Of a stretch of DNA of 64,000 bases, positions 44,771 through 57,025 are shown piece after piece. Source of the DNA: Candidula unifasciata (lineage: Eukaryota > Mollusca > Gastropoda > Stylommatophora > Geomitridae). The notes below the pieces were generated by a model, which saw only the letters and a program-made list of their open reading frames with translations, was not told the origin of the DNA and searched no databases. Positions within the stretch are counted from its first letter, which is position 1; each line of letters starts with the position of its first letter. The translations under genes were made by a program, and so were the position numbers. Where the stretch lies: assembly GCA_905116865.2 (NCBI GenBank), contig CAJHNH020008002.1, positions 75,001-139,000 of the forward strand, read 5' to 3'.

Positions 44771-45790
44771 GCAGTGGGTCTCTTCTAGCCCCCCCCCCCC
44801 ACCCCACCCCCATGGGGTCATGAAATCCTAGCAGTGGGTCTCTTCTAGTCCCCCAAAATGGGGTCATGGAATCCTAGCAGTGGGTATCTTCTAGTCGCCC
44901 CAAAATGGGGTCATGGAATCCTAGCAGTGGGTCTCTTCTAGTTCCCCCCCCCCCAAATGGGGTCATGGAATCCTAGCAGTGGGTCTCTTCTAGTCCCCCC
45001 CCCCCCCCAAAATGGGGTCATGGAATCCTAGCAGTGGGTCTCTTCTAGTCCCCCCCTCCCCAAATGGGGTCATGGAATCCTAGCAGTGGGTCTCTTTTAG
45101 TTCCCCCCCCCAAATGGGGTCATGGAATCCTAGCAGTGGGTCTCTTTTAGCCGCCCCCCCCCAAATGGGGTCATGGAATCCTAGCAGTGGGTCTCTTCTA
45201 GTCGCCCCAAAATGGGTCATGGAATCCAAGCAGTGGGTCTCTTTTAGTCCCCCCCCCCCAATGGGGTCATGGAATCCAAGCAGTGGGTCTCTTCTAGTCG
45301 CCCCAAAATGGGGTCATGGAATCCAAGCAGTGGGTCTCTTCTAGTCCCCCCCCCCCCCCCACAAATAGGGTAATGGAATCCTGGCAGTGGGTCTCTTCTA
45401 GTCGCCCCAAAATGGGGTCATGGAATCCAAGCAGTGGGTCTCTTCTAGCCCCCCCCCCCCCCAATAGAGTCATGGAATTCTAGCAGGGGGTCTTTTCTAG
45501 CCCCCCCCCCCCCCAATGGGGTCATGGAATCCAAGCAGTGGGTTTCTTCTAGCCCCCCCCCCCCCATGGGGTCATGGAATCCTAACAGTGGGTCTCTTAT
45601 AGCCCCCTCCCCCCCCCCCAAATGGGGTCATGGAATCCAAGCAGTGGGTCTCCTATAGTTCCCTCCCCCCCCCCATGGGGTCATAAAATTAAAGCAGTGG
45701 GTCTCTTATAGCCCCCCCCCCCATGGGGTCAAGTAATCCTAGCAGTGGGTCTCTTCTTGTCCCCCCCCCCCCCCCCCACCACCCCAACCC
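44765..45790. repeat. About 45-55-bp minisatellite with poly-C tracts, about 20 copies
   Basis: The core is ATGGGGTCATGGAATCCTAG, then CAGTGGGTCTCTTCTAG, then a C run of 4-17. Length varies only in the C tract, which is a prime site for assembly error. Confidence 0.95.
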
Positions 45791-45892
45791 AATGGGGTCC
45801 TGCAATACAAACGAAAAGAATGATACCTAAAACTGACTGCCATAGATAATGTATGACATAATCTGTAAAAGCATCTGATAATTCTACGCCCT

Positions 45893-47368
45893 TAAACAAA
45901 CCATAGGGTAAGATGAACATACACACACAAACCATAGGGTAAGATGAACACACACACACAAACCATAGGGTAAGATGAACACACACACACAAACCATAGG
46001 GTAAGATGAACACACACACACAAACCATAGGGTAAGATGAACACACACACAAACTATAGGGTAAGATGAACACACACACAAACCATAGGGCAAGAGGAAC
46101 ACACACACAAACCATAGGGTAAGATGAACACACACACACACAAACCATAGGGCAAGATGAACACACACACAAACCATAGGGTAAGATTAACACACACACA
46201 CAAACCATAGGGCAAGATGAACACACACACACAAACCATAGGGTAAGATGAACACACACACAAACTAAAGGGTAAGATGAACACACACACACACAAACCA
46301 TAGGGTAAGATGAACACACACACACAAACCATACGGTAAGATGAACACACACACACAAACAATAGGGTAAGATGAACACACACACACACACACACACAAA
46401 CCATAGGGTAAGATGAACACACACACACAAACCATAGGGCAAGATGAACACACACACAAACCATAGGGTAAGATGAACACACACACAAACCATAGGGTAA
46501 GATGAACACACACACACACACACAAACCATAGGGTAAGATGAACACACACACAAACTATAGGGCAAGATGAACACACACACAAACCATAGGGTAAGATGA
46601 ACACACACACACAAACCATAGGGTAAGATGAACACACACACACAAACCATAGGGTAAGATGAACACACACACACAAACCATAGGGCAAGATGAACACACA
46701 CACACACACACAAACCATAGGGTAAGATGAACACACACACAAACTATAGGGCAAGATGAACACACACACAAACCATAGGGTAAGATGAACACACACACAC
46801 AAACCATAGGGTAAGATGAACACACACACAAACTATAGGGTAAGATGAACACACACACACACACAAACTATAGGGTAAGATGAACACACACACACACAAA
46901 CTATAGGGTAAGATGAACACACACACACACACAAACTATAGGGTAAGATGAACACACACACACACAAACTATAGGGTAAGATGAACACACACACAAACTA
47001 TAGGGTAAGATGAACACACACACAAACCATAGGGTAAGATGAACACACACACACACACACAAATTATAGGGTAAGATGAACACACACACAAACCATAGGG
47101 TAAGATGAACACACACACAAACCATAGGGTAAGATGAACACACACACACAAACCATAGGGCAAGATGAACACACACACACACAAACCATAGGGTAAGATG
47201 AACACACACACACAAACCATAGGGCAAGATGAACACACACACAAACCATAGGGCAAGATGAACACACACACAAACTATAGGGTAAGATGAACACACACAC
47301 ACAAACCATAGGGCAAGATGAACACACACACAAACCATGGGGCAAGATGAACACACACACAAACCTCA
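45893..47368. repeat. About 26-36-bp CA-containing minisatellite, about 51 copies
   Basis: The core is AAACCATAGGGTAAGATGAA plus a CA tract of variable length. It ends about 35 bp from the exon 4 donor. Confidence 0.96.
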
Positions 47369-47403
47369 AGTTTAGACAGACTTAAGTATCACCCCCAACT
47401 TAC

Positions 47404-47618
47404 TTCGCTAAATCTGGTGGAGGAGGCAGTTGATGAGAAGTCCACATGACCCCAGTAGCGGTCTCCGCAGTTCCTGCAGCGTCCTCTCCCACCAGGGTCA
47501 GGTTGACCAGGTAAGGCGTGCTCAGGTTGAGGTGACACTGGACGAACTCCAGCTCCAGTTTTCCTAAGTCTGCCTGGATCGGTGCCATGGATGGGACCTT
47601 CATATTTGATATCACTAC
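47404..47618 (-). CDS. Exon 4: extracellular beta-rich segment
   Basis: The exon encodes about 71 residues including LGKLELEFVQCHLNLSTPYL, with NLS and NLT glycosylation sites. The donor GCGAA|GTAAGTT is strong, phase 2. I favour the acceptor ACGATCCAG|GTAGTG at 47618. An in-frame alternative ATCCAG|GCAGAC at 47573 would drop 15 residues. Both are phase 0, so the reading frame is secure while the 5' border is not. The 14-bp array upstream repeats the favoured acceptor junction. Confidence 0.7.
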
Positions 47619-48165
47619 CTGGATCGTACAACATATCATTGACATCACCACCTGGGTAGTACAACATATCGTTAACATCACAACCTGGGTCACACTATCT
47701 GGGTCAAACTACCTGGATCACACAACCTGGGTCACACTACCTGGGTCACACTACCTGGATCACACTATCTGGATCACACTACCTGGGTCACACAACTTGG
47801 GTCACACTACCTGGGTCACACTAGCTGGGTCACACTAGGTGGATCACACTACCTGGGTCACACTAGCTGAGTCACACTAGCTGGGTCACACTAGCTGGGT
47901 CACACTAGCTGGAGTACACTACCTGTGTCACACTACCTGGGTCACACAACATGGGTCACACTACCTGTGTCACACTACCTGGGTCACACTACCTGGGTGA
48001 CACTAGCTGGATCACACTACCTGGGTTACACTACCTGGGTCACACTACCTAGGTCACACTACCTGGGTCACACAACATATCACAACGTAGGCCACACAAC
48101 CTGGGTCACACAACCTGGGCCACACAAACTGGGTCACACAACATATCACAACTAGGGTTACAGAA
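47619..48165. repeat. 14-bp minisatellite matching the exon 4 acceptor, about 36 copies
   Basis: The plus unit is TACCTGGGTCACAC. On the gene strand this reads GACCCAG|GTAGTG, the same junction as the favoured acceptor ATCCAG|GTAGTG. Two longer copies (GATATGTTGTAC...CCAGGTGGTG) next to the exon show the original context. Confidence 0.93.
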
Positions 48166-48169
48166 CATT

Positions 48170-49065
48170 TTTTTCAAATTTGAGGCACTCAAAGCAGTGC
48201 AGGAGGATATGACACCTGATGAGTTGTCTGATGAAGCAAGAAACATCATCATCACAACAACTCAGAACGTGATTCCTAAAAAACCACACAAGAAACAGAT
48301 TTACATTACAGAAAAAACTTTCAAGCTGATAGAAGAAAGAAGAAATTTAAAGCAAGTAGGGACAGAAATAAAGAGCCATGCATAAAGAAATGACACGAAA
48401 GAAATCAGAAGAGCTATCAGAGAAGATGAAAAACAGTTTATTATGAATACCTGAAATAGAATTGAACAACTTCAGATGCAAGGAAGAGACAGAGACGTGT
48501 TTAAAGAAATTAAAACATTAAAAGGGAATTCAGACCTTCTTACATGTAATAAGTGATAAAAACGGTAACACATTAACGGAAACCAAAGACATATTAGAAA
48601 GATGGAAAGAATACTGTAGAGAAATATAAGAGGATGTGACAAGTAATTCAAAAACGACTTGTGAAAGTTATGAAAAAGAACCAGAGCCTTTACTGGATGA
48701 GGTATGTTCAGCAATACACAGCCTGAAGAAAGGAAAGTCACCAGGTTGCTACGAAATACCAGAAGAACTAATTCAAGCGGGAGGAGAGGCCAGCGTCCAA
48801 ATCTAAAATGCACTGTGCACGAAGATCTGGAACAGTGGCATTTGGCCTAAAGAGTGGAAAATAACAGTCTTTATCCCTCTCCCAAAAACAAGGAAATCCA
48901 AAACTATGCTCCAGCTACCGTACCATTGCATTAATAAGTCATGCTAGCAAAATCATCTTACGAATTATCATGAAAAGGATTGAAAGGAAATTACAATATG
49001 AGCTAGATGAAGCACAAGCGGGTTTCAGCGACCACGCCTGCTCTATATAACAGGATAAGAGAGCT
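48170..49065 (+). pseudogene. Degraded RTE-like non-LTR retrotransposon fragment
   Basis: Discontinuous plus-strand frames read DMTPDELSDEARNIII, KKPHKKQIYITEKTFKLIEE, then the RT-like IHSLKKGKSPGCYEIPEELI, WNSGIWPKEWKI and ELDEAQAGFSDHA. These match the linker and first RT motifs of RTE/craniofacial-2-like elements (family knowledge). Several frameshifts and stops break it. It lies in the intron between exons 3 and 4. Confidence 0.7.
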
Positions 49066-49292
49066 TTTAACGACCCCAAAATATGTACAACTGACTCTAA
49101 CCCCCCCCCCCCACCCCCACCCGCTCTCTGGTATACTGAACCTAGGTCCTACGAGAGAGTGCAGTCTACAGCAGTATACCGAGACACCCGTGTAACCTTG
49201 AGCAACATGGACCAGCCTGACCAAGCATCAATGAACGGTGACCTAGTGTGTAGATGGGTAGAGCTGGGCCTGAATTTGTACTGGTTCCTGAC

Positions 49293-49393
49293 CTTGTACT
49301 GGTGGACAGCCTTGACACGAAATCCGCTCCATACGAAACCAACACAGGTGTCGTTGAAGTTCACCTGGGTCAAGGTTGCAGCCTTCACAGTCC
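49293..49393 (-). CDS. Exon 3: extracellular segment with conserved-looking WSG core
   Basis: The acceptor is CCTCCATCTAG| and the favoured donor is CAGTACAAG|GTCAGG (phase 0). The exon encodes 33 residues including VNFNDTCVGFVWSGFRVKAV, with one NDT glycosylation site and one cysteine. A later donor ACTAG|GTCACC would add residues but gives phase 2 and does not fit exon 4. The hydrophobic/aromatic alternation looks like beta strands, possibly of a degenerate FN3-type fold (inference). Confidence 0.68.
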
Positions 49394-49429
49394 CTAGATG
49401 GAGGAGGGGGTGGGAGATAACGTGAGACA

Positions 49430-49770
49430 TTCATCCCAGCACATCTACACAAACATTCTCACACAAATATGCAGGCACTCCCACACATCTGCACAAACAT
49501 TCTCACACATATATGCAGGCACTCAAACACATCTACACAAACATTCTCATACATATATGCAGGCACTCCCACACATCTACACAAACATTGATACACGTGT
49601 ATGCAAAGGCACTCCCACAAATCTACAAAAACATTCTCACACATGTATGCAAAGGCACTCCCACACATCTACACAGACATTCTCACATATAAATGCAGGC
49701 ACTCCCACACATTTACACACTGACTCTCCCACATATCTACACAGCTACTCCCACATATCTATAAAGGCAC
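49430..49770. repeat. About 44-bp minisatellite, about 7 copies
   Basis: The core is GGCACTCCCACACATCTACA, then CAAACATTCTCACACATAT. Confidence 0.92.
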
Positions 49771-49867
49771 ACAAACAAACGTACGCCCAGATGGACTCGT
49801 GCGCATACACAGTTGGCACAATCTCTTGCACACTAACACTCTTTTCAATGGAGACTTTTAGCTTTGG

Positions 49868-50090
49868 CGTTGGTTGTCTGTCCCTGGTTGTCTGTCCCTG
49901 GTTGTCTGTCCTTGGTTGTCTGTCTAGTAGCCTGGTTGTCTTTCCCTGGTTTTCTGTCTAGTAGCCACCTTGTCTGTATCTGATTGTCTGTCTAGTGGCC
50001 ACCTTGTCTGTATCTGGTTGTCTGTCTAGTGACCACCTTGTCTGTATCTGGTTGTCTGTCTAGTGGGCACGTTGTCTGTATCTGGTCTTC
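49868..50090. repeat. About 34-bp repeat, about 6 copies
   Basis: The core is TTGTCTGTCTAGTGGCCACC, then TTGTCTGTATCTGG. Confidence 0.9.
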
Positions 50091-50139
50091 AGCTTAATGT
50101 CTGCTCTAATTGACCTGCAGCGGCGGACCCTAATATTTA

Positions 50140-50200
50140 GATTTTTGGAGCCGCCTTGGTGTCGCGGCCAGAGACTTGCCTGTGGATTCTAAAGTCGTGG
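50140..50200 (+). mobile_element. SINE head fragment that seeds the 13-bp array
   Basis: GCGGCCAGAGACTTGCCTGT followed by AAGTCGTGGGTTCAGCTCA matches, in reverse orientation, the sequence at the right edge of the window (63935-64000), so both belong to one interspersed family. The B-box-like GTGGGTTCAGCTC passes directly into the 13-bp minisatellite. Confidence 0.5.
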
Positions 50201-52420
50201 GTTCAGCTCATGGGATCAGGTCATGGGTTCAGCACATGGCTTAAGATCATGGGGTCAGCTCATGGGATCAGGTCATGGGTTCAGCCCATGGGATCAGGTC
50301 ATGGGTTCAGCTCATGGGTTCAGGTCATGGCTTCAGTTCATGGCTTCAGGTCATGGCTTCAGATCATGGGTTCAGCTCATGGGATCAGGTCATGGCTTCA
50401 GGTCATGGCTTCAGATCATGGGTTCAGCTCATGGGATCAGGTCATGGGTTCAGCTCATGGGATCAGGTCATGGCTTCAGGTCATGGGTTCAGGTCATGGC
50501 TACAGGTCATGGCTTCAGGTCATGGCTTCAGGTCATGGGGTCAGCTCATGGGATCAGGTTATGGCTTCATGTCATGGGTTCAGGTCATGGGGTCAGGTTA
50601 TGGGGTCAGGTCATAGGTTCAGGTATGTGTTCAGGTCATGTGGTCAGGTTATGGCTTCAGGTCATGGCTTCAGATCATGGGTTCAGCTCATGGGATCAGG
50701 TCTTGGGTTCAGCTCATGGGTTCAGGTCATGGCTTTAGGTCATGGCTTCAGGTCATGGCTTCACGTCATAGGTTCAGGTCATGGGTTCAGGTCATGGCTT
50801 CAGATCATGGGTTCAGGTCATGGCTTCAGATCATGGGTTCAGGTCATGGCTTCAGGTCATGGCTTCAGGTCATGGCTTCGGGTCATGGCTTCAGGTCATG
50901 GCTTCAGATCATGGGTTCAGCTCATGGGATCAGGTCATGGGTTCAGCTCATGGGTTCAGGTCATGGCTTCAGGTCATGGCTTCAGGTCATGACTTCAGGT
51001 CATGGGTTCAGGTCATGGGTTCAGGTCATGGCTTCAGATCATGTATTCAGGTCATGGGTTCAGATCATGGCTTCAGGTCATGGCTTCAGGTCATGGCTTC
51101 AGATTATGGCTTCAGATCATGGGTTCAGGTCATAGCTTCAGGTCATAGCTTCAGATCATGGGTTCAGATCATGGGATCAGGTCATGGGTTCAGGTCATGG
51201 CTTCAGGTCATGGGTTCAGGTCATGGCTTCAGGTCATGGGTTCAGGTCATGGGTTCAGGTCATGGCTTCAGATCATGGGTTCAGGTCATGGGTTCAGATC
51301 ATGGCTTCAGGTCATGGCTTCAGGTCATGGCTTCAGATCATGGCTTCAGGTCATGGGTTCAGGTCATGGCTTCAGGTCATGGCTTCAGATCATGAATTCA
51401 GGTCATGGGTTCAGTTAATGGGTTCAGCTCATGGGATCAGGTCATGGGTTCAGCTCATGGCTTCAGGTCATGGCTTTAGGTCATGGCTTCAGGTCATGGG
51501 GTCAGGTCATGGCTTCAGGTCATGGGTTCAGGTCATGGCTTCAGGTCATGGGGTCAGCTCATGGGGTCAGGTTATGGGGTCAGGTCATAGGTTCAGGTAT
51601 GTGTTCAGGTCATGTGGTCAGGTTATGGCTTCAGGTCATGGCTTCAGATCATGGGTTCAGCTCATAGGATCAGGTCTTGGGTTCAGCTCATGGGTTCAGG
51701 TCATGGCTTTAGGTCATGGCTTCAGGTCATGGCTTCATGTCATGGGTTCAGGTCATGGGTTCAGGTCATGGCTTCAGATCATGGGTTCAGGTCATGGCTT
51801 CAGATCATGGGTTCAGGTCATGGCTTCAGGTCATGGCTTCGGGTCATGGCTTCAGGTCATGGCTTCAGATCATGGGTTCAGCTCATGGGATCAGGTCATG
51901 GGTTCAGCTCATGGGTTCAGGTCATGGCTTCAGGTCATGGCTTCAGGTCATGGGTTCAGGTCATGGGTTCAGGTCATGGCCTCAGATCATGTGTTCAGGT
52001 CATGGGTTCAGATCATGGGTTCAGGTCATGGCTTTAGATCATGGCTTCAGATTATGGCTTCAGATCATGGGTTCAGGTCATAGCTTCAGGTCATGGCTTC
52101 AGATCATGGGTTCAGGTCATGGGTTCAGTTAATGGGTTCAGCTCATTGGATCAGGTCATGGGTTCAGCTCATGGCTTCAGGTCATGGCTTTAGGTCATGG
52201 CTTCAGGTCATGGCTTCAGGTCATGGGTTCAGGTCATGGCTTCAGGTAATGGCTTCAGATCATGGGTTCAGGTCATGGCTTCAGGTCATGGGGTCAGGTC
52301 ATGGCTTCAGGTCATGGGGTCAGGTCATAGGTTCAGGTATGTGTTCAGGTCATGGGGTCAGGTTATGGCTTCAGGTCATGGGCTCAGGTCATAGGTTTGG
52401 GTATGGGTTCAGGTCCGTCC
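50195..52420. repeat. 13-bp minisatellite with a roughly 970-bp higher-order duplication, about 170 copies
   Basis: The units are GGTCATGGGTTCA and GGTCATGGCTTCA. A landmark block with GGTATGTGTTCAGGTCATGT recurs near 50620 and 51595, with a partial third near 52335. The array grows out of a SINE B-box-like sequence. Confidence 0.95.
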
Positions 52421-52435
52421 GTCCGCCCGCCCGTT

Positions 52436-52438
52436 ATT

Positions 52439-52500
<62 letters not shown>

Positions 52501-52525
52501 GCTTGTCTGTCTGCTTGTCTGTCAG
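52436..52525. repeat. CTGT tetranucleotide microsatellite
   Basis: Nearly pure CTGT runs with TTGT interruptions, about 50 bp from the exon 2 donor. Confidence 0.95.
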
Positions 52526-52571
52526 AGGCTGCTACGTTACTAACCGTGATGAACCCCACGGGCTCTGATAC

Positions 52572-52667
52572 CCTGCATTACCATCGGGTCACGTGACCAA
52601 AACTGCGCCACCTGGTCTGGCTCATCTCGCAACAGTGTCCAGGCGTTTCTGCTGTGAGCATCAGCAA
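52572..52667 (-). CDS. Exon 2: extracellular segment
   Basis: The acceptor is CTTGTTTGTGCAG| and the donor is CAGG|GTATCAG. Phase 1 in and phase 1 out join exons 1 and 3 without a stop. The exon encodes about 32 residues including NAWTLLRDEPDQVAQFWSRD, with no known motif. The inner donor at ATG|GTAATG would break the frame into exon 3, so I chose the outer one. The exon sits between the 22-bp CAGTCAAGG array and the CTGT / 13-bp arrays. Confidence 0.72.
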
Positions 52668-52687
52668 CTGCACAAACAAGAGACAAC

Positions 52688-54235
52688 AGTCAAGGCAGGG
52701 ACATAGCACAGTCACGACAGGGACACAGCACAGTCAAGGCAGGGACATAGCACAGTCAAGGCAGGGGGACAGCACAGTCAAGGCAGGGACATAGCACAGT
52801 CACGACAGGGACACAGCACAGTCAGGGCAGGGACATAGCACAGTCAAGGCAGGGACATAGCACAGTCACGACAGGGACACAGTACAGTCAAGGCAGGGAC
52901 ATAGCACAGTCAAGGCAGGGATATAGCACATTCAAGGCAGGGACATAGCTCAGTCACGACAGGGACACAGCACAGTCAAGGCAGGGACATAGCACAGTCA
53001 GGACAGGGACACATCAGAGTCAAGGCAGGGACATAGCACAGTCAGGACAGGGACACATCACAGTCAAGGCAGGGATACAGCACAGTCAAGACAGGGACAC
53101 ATCACAGTCAAGGCAGGGACACAGCACAGTCACGACAGGGACACAGCACAGTCAAGGCAGGGACATAGCACAGTCACGACAGGGACACATCTCTGTCAAG
53201 GCAGGGATACAGCACAGTCAAGGCAGGGACATAGCACAGTCAAGGCAGGGATACAGCACAGTCAGGGCAGGGATACAGCACAGTCATGGCAGGGATACAG
53301 CACAGTCAAGGCAGGGACATAGCACAGTCAAGGCAGGGACATAGCACAGTCAAGGCAGGGACACAGCACAGTCAAGGCAGGGATACAGCACAGTCAAGGC
53401 AGGGACACAACACAGTCAAGACAGGGACATAGCACAGTCAAGGCAGGGATACAGCACAGTCAAGGCAGGGATACAGCACAGTCACGACAGGGACACAGGA
53501 GAGTCACGGCAGGGACATAGCACAGTCATGGCAGGGATGCAGCACAGTCATTGCAGGGACATAGCACAGTCATGGCAGGGACATAGCACAGTCATGGCAG
53601 GGATACAGCACAGTCATGGCAGGGATACAGCACAGTCAAGGCAGGGACATAGCACAGTCATGGCAGGGATATAGCACAGTCATGGCAGGGATACATCACA
53701 GTCATGGCAGGGATACAGCACAGTCAAGGCAGGGATACAGCACAGTCATGGCAGGGACATAGCACAGTCAAGGCAGGGATACAGGAGAGTCAAGGCAGGG
53801 ACATAGCACAGTCAGGGCAGGGACATAGCACAGTCATGGCAGGGATACAGCACAGTCACGACAGGGACATAGCACAGTCACGACAGGGACACAGGAGAGT
53901 CAAGGCAGGGACATAGCACAGTCACGACAGGGACATAGCACAGTCACGACAGGGACACAGGAGAGTCAAGGCAGGGATACAGCACAGTCAAGGCAGGGAT
54001 ACAGCAGTCAAATCGGGGACGTAGCACGGTCATTGCAGGGACATAGCACAGTCAAGGCAGGGATACAACACAGTCAAGGCAGGGATACAGCACAGTCAGG
54101 GCAGGGATACAGCACAGTCAGGGCAGGGATACAACACAGTCAGGACAGGAACACAGCAGTCAAATCGGGGACGTAGCACGGTCATTGCAGGGACATAGCA
54201 CAGTCAAGGCAGAGACAATCCACAATCAGGGCAGG
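52688..54235. repeat. 22-bp minisatellite, about 69 copies
   Basis: The unit is CACAGTCAAGGCAGGGACAT plus AG, with CACGACAGGGACAC and CATGGCAGGGATAC variants in patches. Confidence 0.96.
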
Positions 54236-54279
54236 GTGACACGCAATATGTAAATATGAAAAAAAAAAGAAATCCAAAC

Positions 54280-55318
54280 AACATATCAGACAGAAAACTA
54301 ACATTTCAGACAGGAAACACAAAATGTCAGACAACAAACACAACATGTCAGACAACAAACACATCATGTCAGACAGCAAACACAACGTACCAAACAGGCA
54401 ACACGACATATCGGACAGCTAACACAACAGGTAAGACAGGAAATACAACATACCAGACAACAAACGCATGTCAGACAGCATACACAAAATGCCAGACAGG
54501 AAACATGACATATCAGAAGAAAAAAAAACATGTCAGACAGCAAACACAGCATATCAGACAGGAAACACAACATATCAGACAGCAAACACCAAACACAACA
54601 TATCAGACAGCAAACACAACATATCAGACAGCAAACACCAAACACAACATATCAGACAGCAAACACCAAACACAACAAATCATACAGGAAACACAATATG
54701 TCAGACAGCAAACACAACATATCAGACAGCAAACACAACATATCAGACAGGAAACACAATATGTCAGACAGCAAACACAACATCTCAGAACGCAGATACA
54801 GCATATCAGGCAGAAAACACAACATATCAGACAGGAAACACAACATGTCAGACAGCAAACACAACATGTGAGACGGCAAACACAACATGTCAGACAACAC
54901 ACACAACATGTCAGACAGCAAACACAGCATATCAGACAGGAACACAACATATCAGACAGCAAACACTAAACACAACATGTCAGACAGCAAACACAACATA
55001 TCAGACAGCAAACACCAAACACAACATATCAGACAGCAAACACCAAACACAACATATCAGACAGCAAACACAACATATCAGACAGCAAAAACCTAACACA
55101 ACATATCAGACAGCAAACACCAAACACAACATATCAGACAGGAAACACAACATCTCAGAACGCAGATACAGCATATCAGGCAGAAAACACAACATATCAG
55201 ACAGGAAACACAACATGTCAGACAGCAAACACAACATGTGAGACAGCAAACACAACATGTCAGACAGCAAACACAACATGTGAGGCAGCATATACAAACT
55301 GTCAGAAGGCGAATACAA
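54280..55318. repeat. 21-bp minisatellite with block duplications, about 48 copies
   Basis: The unit is ACACAACATATCAGACAGCA plus A. A larger block containing TCTCAGAACGCAGATACAGC occurs twice (about 54782 and 55152). Confidence 0.95.
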
Positions 55319-55324
55319 CACAAG

Positions 55325-56413
55325 ACACACGGTGGTTGATGAAGTAGACAGAGACTATACTTTAGCTGAGGTAGTAGACAGACACTAGACATACTTTGGC
55401 TAAGATAGTAGACAGACACTAGACATACTTTGACTGAGGTAGTAGACAGACACTAGACATACTTTGACTGAGGTAGTAGACAGACACTAGACATACTGTG
55501 GCTGAGGTAGTAGACAGACACTAGACATACTTTGACTGAGGTAGTAGACAGACACTAGACATACTGTGGCTGAGGTAGTAGACAGACACTAGACATACTG
55601 TGGTTGAGGTAGTAGACAGACACTAGACATACTTTGACTGAGGTAGTAGACAGACACTAGACATACTGTGGCTGAGGTAGTAGACAGACACTAGACATAC
55701 TGTGGCTGAGGTAGTAGACAGACACTAGACATACTTTGACTGAGGTAGTAGACAGACACTAGACATACTGTGGCTGAGGTAGTAGACAGACACTAGACAT
55801 ACTGTGGTTGAGGTAGTAGACAGACACTAGACATACTTTGACTGAGGTAGTAGACAGACACTAGACATACTGCGGTTGAGGTAGTAGACAGACACTAGAC
55901 ATACTTTGACTGAGGTAGTAGACAGACACTAGACATACTGTGGCTGAGGTAGTAGACAGACACTAGACATACTGTGGTTGAGGTAGTAGACAGACACTAG
56001 ACATACCGTGGCTGAGGTAGTAGACAGACACTAGACATACTGCGGTTGAGGTAGTAGACAGACACTAGACATACTTTGACTGAGGTAGTAGACAGACACT
56101 AGACATACTGCGGATGAGGTAGTAGACAGACACTAGACATACTTTGGCTGAGGTAGTAGACAGACACTAGACATACTGCGGTTGAGGTAGCAGACAGACA
56201 CTAGACATACTGTGGATGAGGTAGTAGACAGACACTAGACATACTGCGGATGAGGTAGTAGACAGACACTAGACATACTGTGGCTGAGGTAGTAGACAGA
56301 CACTAGACATACTGCGGTTGAGGTAGTAGACAGACACTAGACATACTGTGGATGAGGTAGTAGACAGACACTAGACATATTGCGGCTGCGGTATAGACAG
56401 ACACTAGACATAC
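55325..56413. repeat. 34-bp minisatellite carrying the exon 1 donor, about 32 copies
   Basis: The plus unit is CTGAGGTAGTAGACAGACAC, then TAGACATACTTTGA. On the gene strand each unit reads CTACTACCTCAGCCAAAGTA and continues TGTCTAG, reproducing the last codons of exon 1 and its GTATGT donor. The array starts at the donor. Confidence 0.96.
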
Positions 56414-56519
56414 TTTGGCTGAGGTAGTAGACCAGGATGCCGGTTACCAGGAACGAGGAGACGGAGAAGCAGATGAACACGTACAGGAAAAACCTGTAAT
56501 CGAGTCTCACTGATGTCAT
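56414..56519 (-). CDS. Exon 1: initiator ATG and N-terminal hydrophobic segment
   Basis: The exon encodes 35 residues starting MTSVRLDYRFF. A hydrophobic run of about 23 residues follows (FFLYVFICFSVSSFLVTGIL and on), fitting a signal peptide or uncleaved signal anchor. An in-frame TGA lies a short way upstream of the ATG, which supports this start if the 5' end is not spliced. The exon ends ...CAAA|GTATGT, donor phase 1. The adjoining 34-bp minisatellite carries this donor in nearly every unit. Confidence 0.75.
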
Positions 56520-57025
56520 AGCCAGGAGTGACCAGTGGCGCCCTCGTGCTCACGCGTCTCTCACAGAATTTTGGGTCGGCGGTCTCCTGTCGATATCAAT
56601 ATTGGGTTAATCATACGATGGTTTCCCCATTTACACACTACCGGTTGAAGGTCAACTCCATTAATAAGCTGGTTGGACTAGTCTACTGTGGTCGAGGTTA
56701 TGGGTGTCACAGTCTGTTGTCTGGTATTTACGTTTTAATATCCGAGAAAGGGACAGCCTGTGACATAGGTTTCGTCACTCTCTAGGGGGGTTGTGTGTAC
56801 GACCCACTATCTAATTGTTGTAGAAGTGATTGAAGCTCTGGCATAGTGAATTTTACAAAACGCGGTATCAGGGCCAGTGCGAAATATCTCCGTGACCTTG
56901 TGTGAAAGTCGGATCGCTCGAAACTGACCTATCAGAAGTGAGGTGGTCATTAGGCCGTCCAATCAGAAGCGAGCTAGTGTTTAGCGGTGTGTAAATGGGG
57001 AGACCAACGTAAAACGTACCCAATG
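56520..57025 (-). promoter_or_regulatory. Possible promoter / 5' region of the 15-exon gene
   Basis: This roughly 500-bp single-copy stretch directly upstream of the ATG is not part of any array, unlike almost everything around it. It contains several CG dinucleotides. No TATA box or initiator can be assigned with confidence, so the call rests only on position. Confidence 0.3.

Noticed and set aside
45729..47362. Cys-rich CVCVHLTLWF frames on the minus strand
   Set aside because: Translation of a CA-containing minisatellite. The variable CA length would shift the frame between alleles.
50156..52083. Plus-strand frames of GSGHGFRSW repeats that could mimic a structural protein
   Set aside because: The 13-bp period cycles through all frames, so every frame is open. 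It starts in a SINE and has no transcript evidence.
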